Source: Rhizobium indicum | GTDB taxonomy: Bacteria; Pseudomonadota; Alphaproteobacteria; Rhizobiales; Rhizobiaceae | Direction of reading: 5' to 3' | DNA: 64,000 nucleotides | Assembly: GCF_005862305.2 (NCBI RefSeq) | Contig: NZ_CP054026.1 | Location: 62,001-126,000, forward strand | The notes under the pieces: generated by a model | What the model saw: only the letters and a program-made list of their open reading frames with translations | Told to the model about the DNA's origin: nothing | Databases searched by the model: none | Shown: one piece after another, positions 8,646 through 16,196 of the stretch | How positions within the stretch are numbered: position 1 is the stretch's first letter | Layout: each line of letters opens with the position of its first letter | Program-made: the position numbers and the translations under genes

Positions 8646-9884
8646 TTATCCCGCGAGAGGCGGCGCAGGCTTCTTGATTGGCAGCATGACCCCAAGCGCT
8701 CGTATCATGAGGCCTGAAATAAAGATCTGAAATGCTGTCGTGATAAGCCAGAGCCCGAAGATGGCCCAGTTCGTTTCGATACCAATCTCAGGCAGCACGT
8801 ATCCATTCCCGACATAGGAATCGAAGAGTGGAAACGCCAACAAAACGCCTGCAAGAACAGCCACGACCGTTCCCCAAATCGTTGCGTTGTAGGGCAGGAG
8901 CCGCTCGAAACGAGGTTGCACGCGTCCGGAATAGTCGAAGATAACCCGGCCGATCGCGGCCGAAACCAGCATTGATTGACCAAGGACGGCCAGGGCCATG
9001 GCAAAAAGCATGGCGTTGGACGAGAACCGCACACCGGCAATAGACATAGGTCCAGCCAGCAGCGGCAGCATGATGATCAGGCCGAGGGCCAGAAGCAGGA
9101 AGCCCGGCCAGATGAGAAAGAAATCGAACCCGTAGACAAACATCGCCTGAAGATTACGCCAGCCTGCGCGCCACGGCTCCATCCAACCCCGCCGCTTCAT
9201 GTGGCTGAGCCGTCCATCCGGATCTTTCAGGAAGTGGATCGGTACTTCGGTGGTCGGAAGCTCCATATGCACGGACTTCAACACCATTTCCGACGCATAT
9301 TCCCAGCCTTGCGACCGAAGATCCATGCGCAGCAAGGCATCGACGCTGATGCCCCGCATGCCGCAATGGATGTCGGAAAAGCGGCTGGCAAACATCCGAT
9401 TGAGAATCCACGTCGTCAGTGGCGTTCCGAAATAGCGATGCAGGGGCGGCATCGCATTGTCTTCGATCGAGCCCTTGAACCGCGAGCCCATCACGAAGTC
9501 GTAGCCCTTCCGAAAGGCCTCGATAAACGGCGCAATCTGCCGAAAGTCATAGGTGCAGTCCGCATCGCCCATGATGATGAACTTGCCGCGGACGAATGGA
9601 ATGGCATCGATGTAAGCCCTGCCCAAACCGCGCTTCGGCGTCCGCAACACGCGGGCCCCCCTGTCGCGCGCGATTTCGGGTGTGCGATCGGTCGAACTGT
9701 CGACGATCAGGATCTCCACGGCGGCACCGCTTGCCGCGATACCCTCGCGGCACCAGTCGACGAAGGTTCCGATCGTCAATTCCTCGTTAAGAGACGGGAC
9801 GAGGATCGTCACTTCAGGGTTGGCGACATCATCGTCGGGCGTAAGGAGCGACAATTCCGGATCGTGAATGCTGGGGAAATTCAT
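8646..9884 (-). CDS. GT2 glycosyltransferase with C-terminal membrane helices (DPM/polyprenyl-P-sugar synthase type)
   Basis: The protein has 412 residues from the ATG at 9884, 17 bases after the isomerase stop. The ribosome site is weak; an upstream in-frame ATG would overlap the isomerase. Residues 24-60 show the first Rossmann strands (VTILVPSLNEE, then ILIVDSSTDRT), and the metal-binding DxD is D107-A-D109 in IIMGDADCTYD. A GSRFKG motif follows near 140, as in dolichyl-phosphate mannosyltransferase-like enzymes. Three to four hydrophobic helices occupy about 255-400 and anchor it to the inner membrane. Its likely job is to move a sugar from a nucleotide donor to polyprenyl phosphate, feeding the adjacent membrane transferase. 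Confidence 0.88.
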   Translation of the reverse strand: MNFPSIHDPELSLLTPDDDVANPEVTILVPSLNEELTIGTFVDWCREGIAASGAAVEILIVDSSTDRTPEIARDRGARVLRTPKRGLGRAYIDAIPFVRGKFIIMGDADCTYDFRQIAPFIEAFRKGYDFVMGSRFKGSIEDNAMPPLHRYFGTPLTTWILNRMFASRFSDIHCGMRGISVDALLRMDLRSQGWEYASEMVLKSVHMELPTTEVPIHFLKDPDGRLSHMKRRGWMEPWRAGWRNLQAMFVYGFDFFLIWPGFLLLALGLIIMLPLLAGPMSIAGVRFSSNAMLFAMALAVLGQSMLVSAAIGRVIFDYSGRVQPRFERLLPYNATIWGTVVAVLAGVLLAFPLFDSYVGNGYVLPEIGIETNWAIFGLWLITTAFQIFISGLMIRALGVMLPIKKPAPPLAG

Positions 9885-9901
9885 GCGCGTGAAACGGCTC
9901 G

Positions 9902-10534
9902 TTAGGAAAGAGTGGGCGGGACAAGTCCGCAGGAAAAATCCAATACGGCATGGCAAATCGCCAGATGTGCGATCTCCACATAGCCATATTGATCGGAAGC
10001 CACATAAAAGTTCAGGTCACCGAGATCACGCAGCGGATTGCCCGGCGCGAATCCGCTCAAAGTCATGACGGCGCAGCCTTTTTCCCGGGCCGCGCGGGCG
10101 GCCTTGGTAATGCTTTCCGATCTCCCCGAACTGCTGATTGCCACCAGCAAGTCACCTTCGTTCGCGTGCATGGCGATTTGCGTAGAGAACACGTTCTCAT
10201 ATCCAAGATCGTTTGAGAGGCATGTCAGCGTCGCGCCGTCGTTCATCGCCATGGCGCGCAGCCCACCGTTTTTGGAATAGTCCGTCGCCATGTGGCTGGC
10301 GATTGCCGCGCTGCCGCCGTTGCCAATGAACATGATCTTCCGTCCGGCATCGTGCGTGGCGCGAGCCAGTTGCATGGACTCTGTCACCGCTGCTGCATAG
10401 CCCAGGCTCTCTCCGGCTGCCCGCGTAGCGGTTGTATTCACAAGAACATGGCGGAGAAATGTGAAGTAGCGATCCAGATCGCTGTTTGTCACACGAAGCT
10501 CCGAAGACCTGTTCTCGTTATGCGACATGCTCAT
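9902..10534 (-). CDS. gmhA: Sedoheptulose 7-phosphate isomerase-like SIS protein
   Basis: The protein has 210 residues from the ATG at 10534, which has GAGGG six bases upstream; a start six codons earlier has no such site. It is a single SIS domain with the phosphosugar loop FIGNGGSAAIASH near residues 69-81 and the SSSGRSES phosphate loop near 134-141. A late EIAHLAICHAV helix matches the GmhA family, whose active-site His and Glu lie in comparable places. GmhA turns sedoheptulose 7-phosphate into D-glycero-D-manno-heptose 7-phosphate. The companion kinase and phosphatase genes make this assignment much stronger than a generic SIS call. It is the first gene of the operon, about 100 bases from the predicted start of transcription. 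Confidence 0.87.
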   Translation of the reverse strand: MSMSHNENRSSELRVTNSDLDRYFTFLRHVLVNTTATRAAGESLGYAAAVTESMQLARATHDAGRKIMFIGNGGSAAIASHMATDYSKNGGLRAMAMNDGATLTCLSNDLGYENVFSTQIAMHANEGDLLVAISSSGRSESITKAARAAREKGCAVMTLSGFAPGNPLRDLGDLNFYVASDQYGYVEIAHLAICHAVLDFSCGLVPPTLS

Positions 10535-10651
10535 TGAGCCCTCATATTTCACGCGACACGAGCGCCACCAATTGGGTTACATAGCGGAAGGCGATCGGTT
10601 TTCCAGCAACGGAAGATCGTTCCATCTACCGACGCCGAGATTAGCAGGGCG

Positions 10652-10680
10652 CTTAAATGGGAAATTTTCCCATTTGTCAA
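10652..10680 (-). promoter_or_regulatory. Promoter with embedded palindromic operator for the heptose-glycan operon
   Basis: On the minus strand TTGACA (10675-10680) is followed after exactly 17 bases by TTTAAG (10652-10657), a good sigma-70-type pair. A perfect inverted repeat with 10-bp arms (AAATGGGAAA and its complement, one base between) spans 10655-10675 and so fills the spacer between the two boxes. A repressor bound there would block transcription. The operon start codon lies about 118 bases downstream. No candidate regulator gene is adjacent. Confidence 0.6.
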
Positions 10681-10779
10681 TTGGTGCTTTTACAGATCCG
10701 AGCAATTGCTTCAGCTTTGAAACTGGCTGCGGCGCGGAGATGTCGGGCCTCGGTCGTGAAAGGTGCAGGCACGGGTTGG

Positions 10780-11140
10780 ACGAATATATCGAACTCAAGT
10801 ACCCGCCTTCGGTGATGGCGACAGCAGCATTAGCGTATTTATGAAGATCGTCGGAAATCTTATCCATCGTATTGTCCACGCACCCCAACTGCACAACATC
10901 GCTACCGCCGCATGGATCGATGGGAACGAGATGATGCCGCTTGCATGCTCCAATTGCAGGACAAAATTGGGGTCATCCCTGACTGCTAGGATTTGCGGAA
11001 CATATTCCAAGCCGAGCATGCCATTGATGTTTCTGAGATCGCCGGGACTGACGGCAAAATCAGTGTAGGTCCCCGAGCGCGGGATACCAAATGGTGATGA
11101 TACTCGCGATGACGCAAATCAGGCCGTATGTCCCGACGAC
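10780..11140 (-). pseudogene. PAP2-family phosphatase remnant, two frameshifts
   Basis: Read on the minus strand, three frames together give one membrane PAP2-like protein. The first piece (GTYGLICVIASI) changes frame at about 11071-11074, where a run of four G appears one base too long. The second piece carries LAVRDDPNFVLQL and the family motif SFPSIHAAVAML, with the catalytic histidine. The third resumes after about 10815 as ITEGGYLSSI, where an intact protein has a GGHY-type motif. An in-frame TAG and loss of similarity above 11140 show that the 5' end is gone too. The family dephosphorylates membrane lipids or polyprenyl pyrophosphates. Small open frames here (for example 10577-10894) are better read as pieces of this wreck. 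The rest of 10535-11212 holds the operon promoter and nothing else recognisable. Confidence 0.72.
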
Positions 11141-11212
11141 CTAATACGCGCGAGCTCGGTGCGTCAGTTTTTATCCTACCCGCGCTGGCGAGATGACGAC
11201 AGGCGCGGACCC

Positions 11213-11569
11213 TCAGTTCCCGACCGCTGCGATGATGCCGATCTCGACTGTGAATTCCGGTCCGGCGAGCCTTGCTTCGACTGTGGCGCGCGCCGGCGCA
11301 TGACCCGAAGGCACCCAGGCGTCCCAGACGGCATTCATGTCTTCGAACCTAGACATATCGCTAAGCCAGATCGTCGCGCTGAGGATCCGTGTCGGATTGC
11401 TGCCTGCGCCTTCCAGAAGCCGGGTGATCCGCGCCAGGATGTTGGTCGTCTGTTCGCGGACGGAGGCGCCCGGCACATCGATGGCGACCTGGCCTGCGAG
11501 AAAGACAAAGCCGCCATAGGTCACGGCCTGGCTCATCCGCTTTCCGGTTTCGTAGCGTTCGATCTGCAT
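11213..11569 (-). CDS. RidA/YjgF/UK114 family enamine-imine deaminase
   Basis: The protein has 118 residues from the ATG at 11569, seven bases after AGGGGG; a TTG two codons earlier is possible. The single chorismate-mutase-like domain carries the family's conserved arginine in PARATVEARL (near 95) and the C-terminal EIGIIAA strand. RidA proteins hydrolyse reactive enamines and imines released by PLP enzymes or flavin amine oxidases and usually act as trimers in the cytosol. It is the last gene of the PotABCD-like importer operon, and a DadA-like flavin dehydrogenase is encoded divergently. The likely role is to finish the deamination of the imported substrate. Confidence 0.9.
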   Translation of the reverse strand: MQIERYETGKRMSQAVTYGGFVFLAGQVAIDVPGASVREQTTNILARITRLLEGAGSNPTRILSATIWLSDMSRFEDMNAVWDAWVPSGHAPARATVEARLAGPEFTVEIGIIAAVGN

Positions 11570-11584
11570 GCTCAACCCCCTGAA

Positions 11585-12409
11585 TTAATCTCTATGCGCA
11601 ATCTTCTGACGTTCGGCACGCCGCTGCAGCCATTGAATCGTGGCAAGGAACAGCGTCGAAAACAGGATGAGGAGCGTGGCGACGGCGGCGATCGTCGGGC
11701 TCAGCGTTTCGCGCACGCCGCTCCACATCTGGCGCGGCAGCGTGCGCTCCTCTGAGCCGGCGATGAAGAGCGCAATCACCACTTCGTCGAACGACGTCAC
11801 GAAGGCAAAGAGCGCGCCCGACGCCACCCCCGGCGCGATGACGGGCAGCATGATGCGCAATGTCGCTTCGACCGGGGCGGCGCCGAGACTGGATGCCGCC
11901 CGCATCAGATTGTGATCGAAGCTTGCGAGTGTCGCGGTCACGGTGATCACCACGAAGGGGGCGCCGATCGCCGTATGCGCCAGCACCAGCCCGGTCAGGC
12001 TGTTGAGCAGCCCGACCGCCGCGAAGGCATAATAGATACCGACCGCCGAAACGATGACCGGCACGATCATCGGCGAAATCAGAATGGCGGTCAGCGTTGC
12101 CCGCGCCGGGCAGGAGGGCCGGCTGAGGCCGATCGCGGCCAGCGTGCCGAGAAAGGTCGACAGAAGCGTGGCGAAGACGGCGACGATGATGCTGTTCTTC
12201 AGCGCTAGCTGCCAGACGTTGGAATCGAAGAACTCGCGATACCAGCGGAGCGACAGGCCGGGCATGGGATAGGTGAAGAACGGCTCGGCATTGAAGGAGA
12301 GCGGCACGATCGCCACGATCGGCGCGATCAGGAACAGGATTACGAGGCCGCCAGCCAGCCACAAGAGGATCGAAAACAGCCGCGGGAAAGAAAGGAAGTT
12401 CGTCATCAA
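11585..12409 (-). CDS. ABC transporter permease, PotC-like
   Basis: The protein has 274 residues and six hydrophobic segments. The cytoplasmic EAA loop near 180-200 (AASSLGAAPVEATLRIMLPVIAPG) docks on the ATPase. The fold and size match the PotC/YdcV branch of the spermidine/putrescine and related importers. It overlaps the upstream permease stop by four bases and is followed 15 bases later by the RidA gene. It is expected to form the inner-membrane channel with its partner permease. The substrate could be a polyamine, an opine or an amino-acid derivative; the sequence alone does not decide. Confidence 0.92.
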   Translation of the reverse strand: MMTNFLSFPRLFSILLWLAGGLVILFLIAPIVAIVPLSFNAEPFFTYPMPGLSLRWYREFFDSNVWQLALKNSIIVAVFATLLSTFLGTLAAIGLSRPSCPARATLTAILISPMIVPVIVSAVGIYYAFAAVGLLNSLTGLVLAHTAIGAPFVVITVTATLASFDHNLMRAASSLGAAPVEATLRIMLPVIAPGVASGALFAFVTSFDEVVIALFIAGSEERTLPRQMWSGVRETLSPTIAAVATLLILFSTLFLATIQWLQRRAERQKIAHRD

Positions 12410-13662
12410 CCTATCCTCAGCCTGTCGATGCCGACAATGCGATTGTAGACGGCATAGAGGATCAGCACCGCCACCAGCAGAATCGTGCTCAAAGCCGCCG
12501 CCATGCCCCAGTTCGTGACCTGGTTGGAGTAATAGGCGATGAAATAGCTCACCATCTGGTCTCCCGGCCCGCCGACCAGAGCCGGCGTGATGTAGTAGCC
12601 AAGCGCCAGGATGAAGACGAGCAGCCCGCCGGCGCTAACACCAGGCATGCTCATCGGCAGGTATATGCGGAAGAAGGCCGACATCGGCGGTGCGCCAAGT
12701 GACGAGGCGGCACGCAGATAGACCGGAGGTATGCCCTTCATGACGCTGTAGATCGGCAGCAGCATGAAGGGCAGCAGAATATGGGTCATGGCGATCAGCA
12801 CGCCGATGCGATTGTAGATCAGGTCGAGGGGATGTGCGGGGTCGATGAGGCCCAGCCAGATGAGCGCCGAGTTGATGACGCCGCGTCCCTGCAGCAGGAC
12901 GACCCAGGCGCTGGTGCGGACCAGGAGAGAGGTCCAGAACGGCAGGAGCACCAGGATCAGCAGCGTATTGGCAACCGCCCCTTTCGACCGGGCGATCAGC
13001 GCGGCGAGGGGATAGCCGAGGAACAGGCAGATCACCGTGACCGAAGCGCTGACGACGAATGTGCGGATCAGCACATCGACATGCACTGCATTCTCCGCCG
13101 AGACCCTGCCGATGGCGCCTGAGGCGTCGCGCTCCAGGTCGAGCGAGGCGAGCAGGTAATAGTCGGTGAAGGGCGGCGACGCATTCTTGATGAGCGTCCA
13201 GTAGTGCGGCGTCTCCCACTTGGAATCGATGGCGACAAAAGCGGCCTTGTAGGGCGGCTTCGCGTTGCGGATCGTGCGCGCAGTTTTCAGCAGCATCGAG
13301 CGCATGCCCGTCTCGTAATAGTTGAGACGCTTGGCCACTTCGGCGATCTGGTCGCGCGGCGATTGCTTCAGATCGGTGGCAAAGGCAGCAAACAGCGCTT
13401 CGTCGGGCGGGGATTTTTCATCCCAGCCGGAAAGGGCCGACATCGTGTAGGGCAGGGCGGCGGAAGCCGCCCTGTTGTCGACCGCGCGTGTCAACAACAG
13501 AGCAATGGGCAGGACGAAAACGAGCAGCAGGAAGATCAACAGAGGCGCGACCAGGAGCAGCGCTCTCAGCTGCGCCTTGCTTTTCGCACTGCCGAGGCTT
13601 TTCACCCGCGTGCGGGCGGCAATCATAGAGCCGTCGCTTTCATTCATTGTCGCGATCACCAT
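12406..13662 (-). CDS. ABC transporter permease, PotB-like, with long periplasmic insertion
   Basis: The protein has 418 residues, about 120 more than a classical PotB. The first hydrophobic helix is near 33-55. A periplasmic stretch of about 140 residues (roughly 60-195) precedes the remaining five helices, a layout common in rhizobial PotB relatives. The EAA loop lies near 330 (RAASSLGAPPMSAFFRIYLP). The start at 13662 has GGAAGG about 11 bases upstream; an ATG five codons later would also work. It is encoded between the binding protein and the second permease in one operon and forms half of the membrane channel. Confidence 0.9.
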   Translation of the reverse strand: MVIATMNESDGSMIAARTRVKSLGSAKSKAQLRALLLVAPLLIFLLLVFVLPIALLLTRAVDNRAASAALPYTMSALSGWDEKSPPDEALFAAFATDLKQSPRDQIAEVAKRLNYYETGMRSMLLKTARTIRNAKPPYKAAFVAIDSKWETPHYWTLIKNASPPFTDYYLLASLDLERDASGAIGRVSAENAVHVDVLIRTFVVSASVTVICLFLGYPLAALIARSKGAVANTLLILVLLPFWTSLLVRTSAWVVLLQGRGVINSALIWLGLIDPAHPLDLIYNRIGVLIAMTHILLPFMLLPIYSVMKGIPPVYLRAASSLGAPPMSAFFRIYLPMSMPGVSAGGLLVFILALGYYITPALVGGPGDQMVSYFIAYYSNQVTNWGMAAALSTILLVAVLILYAVYNRIVGIDRLRIG

Positions 13663-13731
13663 CGCTCATGCCTTCCTGCGGTAGAGAAGGGGGCGGACGG
13701 AGCCAGGGAGACACTCGCCCGCCCGAAGAGG

Positions 13732-14781
13732 TTACTGTGCGAGCCACTTGTTGAAGCGTTCGGTCAACTCTTCATCATGGTCGGCCCAGAACTCGGAGGA
13801 GACGACAAAGGCGGTCTTCGTGTTCTCAGGCGCGGTCGGCAGATCGACAAGAATATCCGCCGGAACCTTGGCGATGGCCGCTTTCAGGGTCGGGCCATAG
13901 GAAATATATTTGGACTGCTGCGCCATCACGTCGGGATTGACGGTGAAGGCGACGAATTTGTCCGCCAGTTCCTTGTTCTTCGAGCCTTTCGGCTCGGCCC
14001 AGAGATTGAAGTCCATTCCCTGGCCGTCCCAGACGATCTTGAAGTTCTTGCCGCTGTTCTTGACGGCATCGTAGATACGGCCGTTCCATGCCGTGGTCAT
14101 CACGACTTCGCCGTCGGCGAGAAGCTGCGGCGGCTGTGCACCGGCCGTCCACCAGACCTTCACATCCTTCTTGATCGTGTCGAGCTTCTTGAAGGCGCGG
14201 TCGACGCCCTCCGGCGTCCCGAGCACGTCGTAGACCTCGGCGGGTTTGACGCCGTCGGCAATCAGCGCGAATTCCAGCGTGGTCTTCGGCGACTTGCGCA
14301 AGGCGCGCGGCCCGGGGAACTTGGTCGTATCGAACAGATCGGCCATGGTGGTCGGCCCGCCATTCGGGAACTTGGCGGCATCATAGGCATAGATGGTGCC
14401 GAAGACGATCGTCGCGACCGCACAATCCATCGCGGCGCCGTCGATGAAGGCGTCCTTGCCGCCAAGCTTCGAATAGTCGATCGGCTCAAGCCAGCCTTCG
14501 TCGCAGCCTTGCAGCGCATGGCTGGGTTCGACATCGACGACATCCCAAGTCACCTGGCCGGTTTCGACCATGCCCTTCAGCTTGGCGGTCGAGCCGTCCC
14601 ATTCATCCTGGAGAATCTTGGTGCCGGTTTCCTTGGCGAAGGGCTTGAAAAAGGCCTCCTCCTGGCTCTTCGTATAGGCGCCGCCCCAGGATGTGACGGT
14701 CAGCGTATCCTCGGCAAATGCCGCTCCTGCGATGGCAAGAGTCATGACGGAACTGAGAAGCATGCAGTTTAAACGCATCAT
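13732..14781 (-). CDS. ABC transporter substrate-binding protein, PotD-like
   Basis: The protein has 349 residues. A Sec signal peptide ends at about residue 23 (cleavage after AFA). The mature part begins TLTVTSWGGAYT, typical of the PotD/family-1 binding proteins for polyamines and related cations. The ligand pocket includes acidic and Trp residues (DEWDGST, VDVEPSH, WWTAG), which fits an amine substrate. It is encoded second in the operon, 48 bases after the ATPase, with GGGGAA before two adjacent ATG codons. It captures the substrate in the periplasm and delivers it to the PotB/PotC-like channel. Confidence 0.92.
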   Translation of the reverse strand: MMRLNCMLLSSVMTLAIAGAAFAEDTLTVTSWGGAYTKSQEEAFFKPFAKETGTKILQDEWDGSTAKLKGMVETGQVTWDVVDVEPSHALQGCDEGWLEPIDYSKLGGKDAFIDGAAMDCAVATIVFGTIYAYDAAKFPNGGPTTMADLFDTTKFPGPRALRKSPKTTLEFALIADGVKPAEVYDVLGTPEGVDRAFKKLDTIKKDVKVWWTAGAQPPQLLADGEVVMTTAWNGRIYDAVKNSGKNFKIVWDGQGMDFNLWAEPKGSKNKELADKFVAFTVNPDVMAQQSKYISYGPTLKAAIAKVPADILVDLPTAPENTKTAFVVSSEFWADHDEELTERFNKWLAQ

Positions 14782-14829
14782 GGTGGTTCCCCTTTTTGTT
14801 GCTGCGTTTGCGAAAGAATGAGCGCCCGG

Positions 14830-15912
14830 TCAGGAGAGCGCGAGCGCGCGGCAATCCTCCGGCGCCCAGCCGATGACGGCAGTGGAGTCTAGCGATTGAA
14901 CCGGAATGTCCTGAGCCGCGGCGACTTTGATGAAGATGTCGTCACAGCCGCAGGCCGAGACGCGCAACCTGACATGGTCGCCGTGATAGATGATTTCCTT
15001 GAGCGTCGCGGTGAACCGGTTGGGAATCTCCGCTGCGGGCGCCAGCTGAATCCGCTCGGGCCGCAAGACCAGCGTTGCCCGCGCGCCTTCCTTCAACCCC
15101 TCTCCGGCATGGCCGGTGATGATCGAACCATCGGGGGCGCGAATCCGGCAGACGGCATTTTCGATCACGACGACTTCGCCCGATATCGCATTGTTCTCGC
15201 CGATGAAGGTTGCGACGAAGGGGTTTGCCGGCGTCTCGTAAAGCTCATGCGGCGGCGCGATCTGCTGCAGGATGCCGTCATTGAACACGCCGATCCGATC
15301 CGACATGGTCAGCGCCTCGCTCTGGTCGTGGGTGACGTAGACGACGTTGATGCCGAGGCGGGCATGCAGGTGCTTGATCTCGAGCTGCATATGCTCGCGA
15401 AGCTGCTTGTCGAGCGCACCGAGCGGCTCGTCCATCAGCACCAGCTGCGGCTCGAAGACGAGGGCGCGGGCAAGCGCGATGCGCTGTTGCTGTCCGCCGG
15501 AAAGCTGGTTGGGCCGCCGCATTTCGAAGCTCGCCATGCGCACCATGTCGAGCGCGCGGCGCACCCGCTCGGTGATCTCAGCCTTGCCGAGCCGGCGCAT
15601 TTTCAGCGGGAAGGCGACATTCTCGCCGACGGTCATGTGCGGGAAGAGCGCGTAATTCTGGAACACGACACCAATATTGCGGCGATGCGGCGGGACACTG
15701 TCGATCCTGTTGTCGGCAAGGGTGATCGTCCCGTCGGTCGGCGCCTCGAAACCGGCCAGCATCATCAGCGTCGTGGTCTTGCCGGATCCGGACGGACCGA
15801 GAAGGGTCAGAAATTCCCCTTTGGCGACGTCGAGGTCCAGGCCGCGCACGACATAGCTGACGCCATCATAGGATTTACGCACACCTTCGAAAGCAATGAA
15901 GCGCTCGCTCAT
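14830..15912 (-). CDS. ABC transporter ATP-binding protein, PotA-like
   Basis: The protein has 360 residues. Walker A GPSGSGKTT is near 39-47, the Q-loop near 85, the signature LSGGQQQR near 139, and Walker B with DEPLGALD near 160. A TOBE-type regulatory domain fills residues 245-350. It is the first gene of the importer operon, with a strong AGGAGG site before the ATG. It energises transport across the inner membrane and is divergent from the MocR regulator gene, so both promoters share the 284-base gap. Confidence 0.93.
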   Translation of the reverse strand: MSERFIAFEGVRKSYDGVSYVVRGLDLDVAKGEFLTLLGPSGSGKTTTLMMLAGFEAPTDGTITLADNRIDSVPPHRRNIGVVFQNYALFPHMTVGENVAFPLKMRRLGKAEITERVRRALDMVRMASFEMRRPNQLSGGQQQRIALARALVFEPQLVLMDEPLGALDKQLREHMQLEIKHLHARLGINVVYVTHDQSEALTMSDRIGVFNDGILQQIAPPHELYETPANPFVATFIGENNAISGEVVVIENAVCRIRAPDGSIITGHAGEGLKEGARATLVLRPERIQLAPAAEIPNRFTATLKEIIYHGDHVRLRVSACGCDDIFIKVAAAQDIPVQSLDSTAVIGWAPEDCRALALS

Positions 15913-15991
15913 GAAGTCCTCCTGTTTGCATCGGCGGGTCCCTGCCTCTTTGTCTCGATGCTGAGTTATATTGTCTCGGTCTACTTCGGCT

Positions 15992-16020
15992 TGTCAAGCC
16001 ACACAAATAATTTTGTGTGG
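15992..16020. promoter_or_regulatory. Palindromic operator and leftward -35 box between the importer and MocR genes
   Basis: A perfect inverted repeat with 9-bp arms (CCACACAAA and its complement, separated by TAAT) covers 15999-16020. Directly beside it on the minus strand is TTGACA (15992-15997), followed by an A/T-rich CAATAT 18 bases later, so the palindrome touches the -35 box of the importer operon. MocR-type regulators commonly bind repeated sites between themselves and their target, so the neighbouring MocR protein is the natural candidate. The rest of the 284-base gap shows no gene. Confidence 0.65.
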
Positions 16021-16196
16021 TAGTGGCGGCAGGCTCTCGAAAACATTGGGAAAGCGTGGTATGTCGCACGAAAGCGAGCTGAATCGCAGCGCCTCGGGGA
16101 TTGATGTGTGCGTCCGGCTTATGGAATTTACGCCGCTGTTACGGGAATTGTATGTCTGAAAGATCGGAAGTGACCCGGACAAATCAGGAGCGGGAA

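Noticed and set aside
10577..10894. Small minus-strand open frame that could be a short protein gene
   Set aside because: Its N-terminal part is one frame of the broken PAP2 gene; there is no ribosome site and no independent similarity.
13204..14772. Open frame of 522 codons on the plus strand
   Set aside because: It runs antisense through the PotB- and PotD-like genes, both of which have clear motifs, a signal peptide and ribosome sites.
11585..15912. Calling the importer a true spermidine/putrescine transporter
   Set aside because: The fold fits, but the RidA, MocR and DadA-like partners point to a different amine or amino acid; specificity cannot be read from the sequence.
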